The translations under genes and the position numbers were made by a program. Shown piece after piece: positions 56,490 to 64,000 of a DNA stretch of 64,000 bases (position 1 is its first letter; each line of letters opens with the position of its first letter). The stretch covers positions 25,458,344 through 25,522,343 of the forward strand of contig JAMXIF010001194.1 of assembly GCA_028583685.1 (NCBI GenBank), written 5' to 3'. The stretch comes from Petaurus breviceps papuanus (taxonomy: Eukaryota; Chordata; Mammalia; Diprotodontia; Petauridae). The notes below the pieces were generated by a model. It made no database searches, had not been told where the DNA came from, and was given only the letters and a program-made list of their open reading frames with translations.

Positions 56490-56900
56490 GGACACATGTT
56501 CCCTTGGTAATACAAGAAGGATCAATTTGTACCCAAAATGCCCATAGCTGCTTTCTTTTTAATAGCAACAAATAAATAAATAAAAATCTGGATACAACCT
56601 ACATTTTCAACAGTTGTGGAATAGCTGAATTAATTGGCATATATTAATGCAATGGAATGCTATAATACTGTAAAACATGACAACTATAAAAATGACAGGC
56701 AGCAATAATGTAGCAAGGTGCTAAACTTCCAGTCAGGTAGACCTGGGTTCTAATCCTGATTCTGTGTTTACCATCTATGTGATCATGGGATAGGGGCTAG
56801 TTAGTTACTTGTAAAAACTTCTCTAAGGCTTTTCTTCTTTGATGGAGAGATTTCCCATACTCAAAGAATCACCGATTCTTAAAGTGTTAACTTGATGCAT
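56490..56900 (+). mobile_element. L1 3' fragment followed by MIR
   Basis: CCCATAGCTGCTTTCTTTTT and GCAATGGAATGCTATAATAC are L1 3' region (to about 56695). Then a MIR: AGGTAGACCTGGGTTCTAAT. Confidence 0.7.
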
Positions 56901-57490
56901 GAAAGAGACAAAGACATGAGGTGATGCCAAGTAAGGAATAAGGAGACTATATTAAAAAAATGTCAACCATTCCAAAACTTTATAAATATCCATATGGAAA
57001 AAAATTCCAAAAAATTGGAATGGGACATAAATTGTTGTCACTATTAAGTTTTAAGAGTTTATACTGAGTGATTATTTTTCCTTATGAACCACTAGGTGGT
57101 ATTGCTGCCTCTAATCTGATTTTGTGCCATGTACTAGGAAGTTCTGTACTCCCCTTATGTACTCAACCCAATCCTAGAAGAAGTTTTGGGGAAGTGCCAA
57201 GTTCTCTGTGGTTCTCAGAGAACTAAACACCTTTCTCCCTGATCCCCTCTCCTTCTTCATCATTTCTATAACAGGGTGACTGTATGCATATCATTAGTAT
57301 AAGAAGTCTGGTCAGTGTAGATTTATCCAGGCAAAAATAACTCTTAAGTTCCTATCTGTGGGAAACCTTGATTCTTCCATATGTCCTATTATATTTACCT
57401 GAACCCTGATCATAGAATCAGGACATCATGCCTGCTTCAGCCACACAGAAAAAGAAAGCATGTCACTGTGTAGAGTTTTTCCTCATAGGC
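56901..57490. other. No gene seen; unclassified
   Basis: AT-rich DNA. ACCACTAGGTGGTATTGCTG at about 57090 resembles a CTCF site. Confidence 0.4.
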
Positions 57491-58395
57491 ATTGGATTTG
57501 ACTCATATTTTGACTCCCAGTTTTTGACATTGACTCACTGGATTTTGACTTCTCAAATTCTGACGTTTTTACTCATAATTTTTTTTAAAAGCAATTGGGG
57601 TTAAGTAACTTGCTTAAGGTTATACAGCCAGTTATTTCTGGGTGTGGTGCTAAGTATCTGAGCCTGGATTCAATCCCACGTCATCCCAGCTCTGGGGCCA
57701 GTGCTCTTACTCACTGAGCCACCTGGCCACCCCTAAGCAATTGGGATTAAGTAACTTGCTCAAGGTTACACGGCCAAGTGTTTCTAGGTGGGTGCTAAGT
57801 GTCTGAGCCCAGATTTGATCCCAGATCATCCTGACTCTGGGGCCAGTGCTCTTACTCACTGTGCTACATGGCCACCCCTTTACTCATAAATTTTGATTCC
57901 CAAATTTCAACTCCTTAATTTTGATTCTCAAATCTAGATTTTTTTTTGATTCCTAGATTTTCACTCCTGAATGCTGACTCCTGAGCTTGACAATTTTACT
58001 TCCCCATTTTGACTCCATGATTTTGACTTCATGATTCTGCCATTGTGACTTCAAATTTTGACTCCTTGGATTGTGACTCCCATGTTTTTTCCACTTTGAC
58101 TCATGAATTTTGACTCCCAGATTTTGATCCCCAAATTTGACTCCTTGATTTTGACTCTCAAACGTGGACTTTTTGCCTCATGAATTTTATACTCCCTTGA
58201 TTTTGATTCTCAAACTTAGATTTTTTGACTCCTTAATTTGGATTCCTTGATTCTGATATTTTGATTTCTGAATTTTTACTTCCTAGGATATGACTCCCAA
58301 ATTTTGACTTTTAGAGTCATGAATTTTAACTCCCAGATTTTGATTCCCAAATTTTAATATCTTGGCTTAAATTCTCAAATTTAGACTTTTTTGGT
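57490..58395 (+). repeat. ATTTTGACTCC minisatellite with higher-order structure
   Basis: Degenerate units of about 13-17 bases built on (A)ATTTTGACTCC repeat through the region, outside the SINE at 57582-57878. A longer pattern beginning TCATRAATTTTRAYTCCCA recurs near 57883, 58104 and 58318, about 215-220 bases apart, with the same order of variant units. Confidence 0.88.
57582..57878 (-). mobile_element. Dimeric tRNA-derived SINE (family C)
   Basis: Two family C units head to tail: type 1 at 57582-57733 and type 2 at 57734-57878, joined CCACCCCTAAGCAATTGGG with no A-tail between. One A-tail (low end) and one target duplication TTTACTCATAA(A)TTT flank the pair, so it inserted as one unit. 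Confidence 0.92.
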
Positions 58396-59212
58396 TCTTA
58401 TCCTTCTTGGCCTCTCTGCAGTATCTGATATTATTGACTAGTACCTCCAGAATACCCCATCCTTTATTGGTTTCCAAGGCACTCAGCTCTTCTTGTTCTC
58501 TGATCACTTTCATTTCTATGTTCTTCTCCCTGGCAATGGCATTCATTCCCATGGATTAAATTATCACTTTTATGGGGATAACTCTCATATCTATAGCTTA
58601 CCTCTTGTCTGACACACCAGACTTTCATTTCTTTTTTCTTTTTCTTTTTTTTTGGAGGGGGAGAGGCAGGGCAGTTGGGGTTAAGTGACTTGCCCAAGGT
58701 CACACAGCTTGTTAAGTGTCTGAGGCTGGATTTGAACTCAGGTCCTCCTGATTCCAGGGCCAGTGCTCTATTCACTGTGCCACTTAGCTGCCCCCAAACT
58801 TTCATTTCTAACTGCCTATGGGACAGCTTCATTGGTATGTCTTGCTGGTACCTCATATTCCATAGGTAAAAAAAAATACCATTTTTGTGAATTATCTCTT
58901 CAACCTGTTCCTCCTTTTGATATCCCTATTTCTCTCAGAAGGAGAATTTACCTAGTCCTTCATGTTTAAAACCTTGGTTTTAGTTTTCACTTTTCTCCCT
59001 CTCTGTTGTTGTAACATTCCTCCCTTTTATCTTCCCAGTGCTACCATCCTTATTACCCAGAATATTGTAATAATGTCCTAACAGTTTTTTCTAGTCTCTA
59101 TTCTCATTGCTACAATCCAGTTTTTAAATATTGCTACCAGACCGGTCTTCCTTTGCCATAGATTTGGTTATGTAATTCTCCTTCTGAAAATACTTCAATG
59201 TTTCCCTTGTTA
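58396..59212 (+). mobile_element. LINE L2 RT region with nested SINE
   Basis: CTTGGCCTCTCTGCAGTATC and CATTCCCATGGATTAAATTA (L2 RT before the ADD box), resuming after the SINE with CTTTCATTTCTAACTGCCTA and CAGACCGGTCTTCCTTTGCC. Confidence 0.8.
58633..58796 (-). mobile_element. WSINE1-like SINE (family B)
   Basis: T-rich tail, GGTTAAGTGACTTGCCCAAG, GAACTCAGGTCCTCCTGATT, GTGCCACTTAGCTGCCC. Target duplication ACTTTCATTTCT on both sides. Confidence 0.94.
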
Positions 59213-59468
59213 TTGTTCAGTCATTTTTTAGCTATGTCCAATTCTTTGTGACTCTGTTGGAAGTTTTCTTGGCAAAAATACTAGATTAGTTTCTACTTCT
59301 TCTCTTGAGCTCATTTTATAGATGAGGAGACTGAGGCAAATAGGGTTGAGTGATTTGTACAGGTTTACAGCTAATAGGTAGCTGAGGTCAGATTTGAACT
59401 CAGGAAGATGAGTCTTCCTGACTTTGGGTCTGGCGATTTGTCCACTGCACCAACTTAGCAGTAGCTTT
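59213..59468 (-). mobile_element. Marsupial CORE-SINE (family A)
   Basis: TATTGTTCAGTCATTTTTTA to CACTGCACCAACTTAGCAG, reversed and diverged. Confidence 0.9.
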
Positions 59469-59469
59469 C

Positions 59470-59985
59470 CCCTATTTCTTCCTAAATAATATTTGAACAC
59501 ATTAGTCTGACTTTAAATCCCTCCACAGTTAGGTATCCACCTAACCTTTACAGTAAATCTCATACTATTTGAAATTAGGCATAGAGAAGTAAGAAAGGCA
59601 GGGTTTAGTCAAGGTTGGAGATTATCAGGAGAACAAAGGAAACACTTAGAGGTGAAGGATTCAAGGATGAAATACAGTACAGGAAAAGGCTGACCACAGA
59701 GGCAAGACTGTGAAGAAAAGAAAATGGAGCTAGAGGTAGGGTAATGAAATGGAGCATAGGGAGGGACTGGAGACTTGAAGCTCCCAATGATGGTGGAGCC
59801 AGAGTGGAACAAGAAAAACAAGCATGTGAAAGACACGAGAGGAGAGGAAATCCCAGAGTCTAGCAGGTTGCATAGTCTAGAATGACAGTGAAGCCCAGAC
59901 AGTGTGTCCATTTGGAGATGGAATTTATAAGAGCTGAGAAGGCTGAGGAACTGTACGGCCAGCATTAGCAGTATATTCCAGGGAA
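59470..59985. other. No gene seen
   Basis: A short L2 remnant, then purine-rich unclassified DNA. The long minus-strand frame at 59609-59989 is an artefact of the purine-rich plus strand. Confidence 0.4.
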
Positions 59986-60747
59986 TCAAAAGAAACCAAC
60001 AAGCTCTTCATTCTGTAAGCTCACCAAGTTGTTTGGAAACTCCCTTGATCAACTTTCTACATTTACATCAATTTTAAATATGCCTTTCTGAAACTCTTAC
60101 CTTCTTGGTTCTGCCCCATGGGACTAAAGAGAATTTTTTTTAATACTTCTTCCACATTACCGCAGCATTTTAAGTACTTCAATATTGCTATCATATTCCT
60201 CTTATTTGCCTTCTCTTCTCGAGGATAAACATGCCCAGTTTCTTCAACATTATCTTCATATGACATGATTACTGTTGTGACTGCCTTCTTCCAGACAACT
60301 TCAAGCTTGTCTATGTCCTTCCTAAAATGTGGTGCCCAGAGTTGAACACAGGACTCTAGCCATAGTCTGACCAAGGCAGAGGATGGTAGAACCATTAGCT
60401 CCCATGTGGTGGATAATTGTGCCTCTTTTTATGGAGCTTAGGCCAGCATTAGCTTTTGTGGCTATCATATCACACTATTGTCACTCATTGATCTTGTACA
60501 ATTCCCTGACTTTTTCTTTTCACACAAACTGTTGTCTAGCCACACCTCTTATCCCTGAGTTTTTGATCACAAATATAAAACTTCATATTTATCCCTCATT
60601 AAATTCAGTTTTCTTTCATTTAGCTTATTATTCTAGCTTGGTGAGATCTTTTTGGATTGTTTCTCATTAAATGTGTTAGCTATTCCTCCTAACTTCTTGT
60701 AATCTGCAGATTTGACAAGCATAGTTTCTATGGCTGTATATACAATT

Positions 60748-61345
60748 TTGATAAAGGAAAGGGATTAAGCATTTATATCATGACTCCTATGTGCCAGACA
60801 CTGTGCTTAGTGCTTTATTTTTATTTTATTTTATTTTAAGCAATAGGGGTTAAGTAACTTGCTCGAGGTTACACGGCCAGTTATTTCTGGGTGTGGTGCT
60901 GAGTATCTGAGCCCGGATTTGATCCAGGTCATCCTGACCCTGGAGCCGGTGCTCTTACTCGCTGAGCCACCTGGCCGCCCCTAAGCAATTGGGGTTAAGT
61001 AACTTGCTCAAGGTTACACGGCCAGGTGTTTCTGCGTGGGTGCTAAGTGTCTGAGCCCGGGATTCGATCTCCAGGTCTTCTCAACACTGGAGCCGGTGCT
61101 CTTACTTGCTGTGCTACCTGGCCGCCCCTTATGTGCTTAGTGCTTTTACAAATATTATTTCATTCAATCTTCATAACAACCCTGTGAGATAGATGCTGTT
61201 ATTATCCCTATTTTACAATAGGAAGAACTGAGAAAAATAGAAGTTAAATAACTCTCTCAGGTTCACACAGCTAGTAAGTGTCTGCTGCCAGATTTGAACT
61301 CAGGTTTTCTTGACTCTAGGTCAAGAGTTCTATATCCTGCGTACC
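60748..61345 (-). mobile_element. MIR SINE split by a dimeric SINE
   Basis: GTGCCAGACACTGTGCTTAG before the insertion and CAACCCTGTGAGATAGATGC, then GATTTGAACTCAGGTTTTCT after it. Confidence 0.88.
60818..61131 (-). mobile_element. Dimeric tRNA-derived SINE (family C)
   Basis: Type 1 unit at 60818-60981 and type 2 at 60982-61131, same order and same tail-less junction (CCGCCCCTAAGCAATTGGG) as the 57.6 kb copy. One (AAAAT)n tail and one target duplication (TGTGCTTAGTGCTTTa). Confidence 0.94.
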
Positions 61346-62399
61346 AGCTGTCTCCAGCTGATAAAAGTATATAGCCTCACAGAAAAACATATCCTTGGAC
61401 AATCCACTGGAGACTTCTCCAATTTGATATCAACCCACTTATTCAATTCGATAAATATTTGACACCTATTATGTACTAACCTTTGGATTCAGTTGTGCAG
61501 CCAGTTCTAAATCTCTTCAACTCTATTGTCTAGCATGTTCTTCCATCTTGTACATGAGCGTAATATGGGATACCATGAGAAACTTTGCTGACTATACCAT
61601 GGCTATGGCATTCTGCTGACCTATCATCTTGTAACCCTATCAAAAAAAGTAAATAATTTGGCAATGACCTGTTCTTCATGAACCCATGTTGGCTTTCAGT
61701 GATTACCAGTTCTCTTTTTAAATGCTCAAAAACCACATGTGTTCTAGATTTTGTCAAGTATAGAAGAAGTCAAGCTGGCTGATTTCTAATATGCTGTCTT
61801 CATTCTTTGCTCTTATTTGAAAATCGGAACATCTACTCTCAGGCAGTCTAATATCACCTCTCCTGTTCTAACCCTTTCAAATATCATAGACAGAGACTAA
61901 GCAATCACAGTTTTCAGCTCCTTTGACACCCTAGTCTAGAGTTTTTAAGGATCCAGTGGCTTGAAGTCATTGATGACATTTAGTGGCTTTTTTACTGGTC
62001 CCTTGACTTACCTTCAGTTGTCATTTTCAGGTAATCATTTTTGTTCTCTCCTTAATCCAAAGAAAATTCTTCCTGATAGAAAAAAAAGAAAACAGAAGCA
62101 AAATAATGACTCAGCACTTCAGCTTTCTCATTGTTGTCCCTTATTATTGATTTTTCCTCTCCAAATTGAGGATCTATTCTTTGGTTTTCCCCTTGTTCTC
62201 CCCAAATCACCAAATATTGTATTTTCATTGTTCTTAGCACTCATTATCAATCTTGGTTCATCTTGGGTCTTAGCACACTTCATATTTCTCAGAGAATCAT
62301 GCTACTATTTTGTACATGTCCTTAATTTCCTGTTCTTGCATTCGTTTTCAAATCTATGTCTTTTAAAAATCTGAGTTTTAAAGTCACTTCTGGTCAGTA

Positions 62400-64000
62400 A
62401 GAGGAAATAGATGAAGAATTTGAGAAGCAGATCACAGACCTGGCATGGAGACATGATATTTGCACTAGTTGACAGGAGGCTTCAATTATCCAGACATCTG
62501 CTGGTGCTCTCTCTCTCTGCCAAAAGCTGGGCAGGTAATAACATCTTGACTTGCCTTATTGATGATTTCATACTCCAAAGAGTGGAGGAACCAACAAAGG
62601 AAAATTCAATTCTGGATCTGGTTCTCACTAACAGTGAGGAACTGGTTGCTGGAATGGAAATGTAGGAAACTCTAAAGGTAAATGACTATTTCATCTTAGA
62701 GGCTGTGATAGAAAAAGAGGATATCCAGGCTTAGTTTGAGATGTACACTAGACTTTGGGAAAGCAGATTTCAAAGTATTCAGAGAAAAGATGGGATCCCA
62801 TCAACTACAATTCTACAGGGCATGTCATCCCAGGAGATACAAGAAATGCTCAAGAGTGAAATCTGAAAGACACAAAAGGAAGCAATTCCAATAAGAAGGG
62901 AAAATAGGATTTGATTGGAGAGATCTATGTGGAAGCAAAGAAAATTCAACAAAATTGAGTTTACTAGAAGATGTTTCTTGTTTCTAGAAGAAAATGTAAA
63001 GAAGATAGAGGCCAGACCAGGTAACAGAAGATGGATATAAGAACATGACATGGTCCCATAAAAATAAAGTCAGGAGTGCTAAAGCTCAGAATGAGCTGAG
63101 GTTGGTGAGGGAAGCTAAGGGCAACAAAAAAGGTTGTTTTTGTAAAAGCTATATTAAGAGATAAAGGAGATCAGGGAAGGAATAGAAAACTCGAGACAAA
63201 AAGGATGGTGACAACTGGGAATAGAGATAAAGCAGAGCTGCACATTTTTTTCTCTTTTTCCTGTTAAGAAGAATAATTCTAGGGCAAAGGTCACTTCAGA
63301 GCAATGGCTTTTGCCCTGAAAATGATGGTACAAAAACAACTCATGGGGAGTTGAAACCTATGATAAATAATGAAATAATAAGAGAGTACCTAGTTGCCTT
63401 TGATGAATACAGGTCTCCAGGTGACTTTCATCGTCTGTACTGAAAGAATTGGCAGATGTGACTGATGAGCACTGGAGATGATTTGAAGATCATGGAAAAT
63501 AAGAGAGGTACAGAAAGATTGGAGAAGAATGAATGTTAAATTAATTTTCAACAAAGGCAAATCAGCAAAACCCATAAACTACAGGCCAGTGAACTAAATA
63601 TTGATTCCTAGAAAAATTCTAAAAGGAATCATTAAAGAGATAGTTGGTAAAGATCTAAGAAATGGAAGCAGTGATTACATATCCAGACTGATTTCTTTAG
63701 GAATAATGTTGTTCAGTTGTTTCAGTCACATCTGACTCTCTGTGACCTCATTTGGGGTTTTCTTGGCAAAGATACTGGAGTGGTTTGCCATTTCCTTCTC
63801 CAGCTCATTTTACAGATGAGGAAACTGAGGCAAGGGGATTAAGTGACTTGCCCAGCGTCACACAACTATTAAGTTTCTGAGGCCAGATTTGAACTTGGGT
63901 CTTTCTGACTCCAGGCCTGGTGCTATATCCCAGTGCAACCTAGCTGCCCTCCTTAGGAATAAGTCATGCCAGAATAAGATAATTTATTTTCTTTGACAAA
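62400..64000 (+). mobile_element. LINE L3/CR1, plus strand, 5'-proximal part
   Basis: About 62450-62665 reads as a CR1 endonuclease segment (EEPTKENSILDLVLTNSEEL). Further blocks at 62760-63700 and after 63960 follow CR1 order toward the RT. Broken by stops and a nested SINE; continues past the window. Confidence 0.8.
63707..63950 (-). mobile_element. Marsupial CORE-SINE (family A)
   Basis: TGTTGTTCAGTTGTTTCAGT to AGTGCAACCTAGCTGCCC, with TTAGGAATAA duplicated on both sides (about 63697 and 63953). Confidence 0.95.

Larger units (their letters stand above)
59990..62395 (-). mobile_element. LINE L3/CR1, minus strand, long copy
   Basis: 3' end at about 60060 (CTGAAACTCTTACCTTCTTG), CCTTCCTAAAATGTGGTGCC, CTGACCAAGGCAGAGGATGG, then RT and upstream parts up to about 62390 (GTTTTAAAGTCACTTCTGGT). 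Interrupted by a MIR that itself holds a dimeric SINE. Confidence 0.85.

Noticed and set aside
57490-58395. CRISPR-like array
   Set aside because: Vertebrate sequence; units are degenerate and contiguous with no constant repeat and unique spacer pattern.
59609-59989. 126-residue minus-strand frame
   Set aside because: Arises from purine-rich plus-strand DNA; leucine/serine-rich low-complexity translation typical of such bias.
2361-61131. tRNA genes, suggested by A- and B-box-like sequences
   Set aside because: All instances lie in SINE heads with A-tails and target duplications; no cloverleaf with an anticodon arm is intact.
1-64000. RGS19, OPRL1, NPBWR2 or MYT1 coding exons
   Set aside because: Looked for expected motifs (RGS-box FWLACE, opioid-receptor NLALAD and DRY-type segments) in the translated frames; none seen.

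Overview
The window looks like marsupial nuclear DNA, most likely an Australian-radiation (australidelphian) marsupial. The evidence is the repeat content: many tRNA-derived CORE-SINEs with the marsupial head and a BovB/RTE-like tail, a shorter A-tailed relative (WSINE1-like), a third tRNA-derived SINE that also occurs as a dimer, and abundant old L2, L3/CR1, MIR and marsupial-type L1. Most of the sequence is intronic or intergenic repeat. Only two loci can be supported as protein-coding. Species-level placement is not possible from sequence alone.

Layout. 1-8.3 kb: an L3/CR1 and SINE mosaic. 8.3-9.65 kb: GC-rich, mostly non-repetitive DNA with tandem ETS-like sites. 10-17.8 kb: L2 and MIR, an L2-derived tandem array, and a solo LTR (15.03-15.56 kb) containing a 10-base assembly gap. 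17.8-19.65 kb: a CpG-island promoter with GC boxes, G-quadruplex runs and a CTGCAG-rich minisatellite. 20-27.4 kb: L2 (a 2.4 kb copy), L1 and L3. 27.4-29.55 kb: the LKAAEAR1 gene on the minus strand, with a degenerate minisatellite just beyond its 3' end. 30-49 kb: L1, L2, L3, an RTE-like LINE with a large inverted repeat, and solo LTRs. 49.4-51.3 kb: an unrecognised two-exon minus-strand candidate gene with an RFX X-box palindrome in its first coding exon. 52-64 kb: L2, MIR and L3 mosaic, a small retrocopy of an mRNA 3' end, two dimeric SINEs and a higher-order AT-rich minisatellite.

Gene context. In human 20q13.33, RGS19 and OPRL1 diverge from a shared promoter and LKAAEAR1 lies antisense close to the OPRL1 5' end. 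The order here (CpG island at 19 kb, LKAAEAR1 on the minus strand at 29 kb) fits that arrangement, so the island may be the RGS19/OPRL1 promoter and most of the window may be introns of those genes. This is inference: no coding exon of RGS19 or OPRL1 was found. LKAAEAR1 is testis-biased in mammals, and the X-box in the 51 kb gene also suggests ciliated-cell or testis expression, so the two minus-strand genes may share an expression domain.

Limits. Splice models were made by eye from splice consensus and reading phase. Repeat boundaries are approximate except where target-site duplications fix them. No alignment or database search was run.
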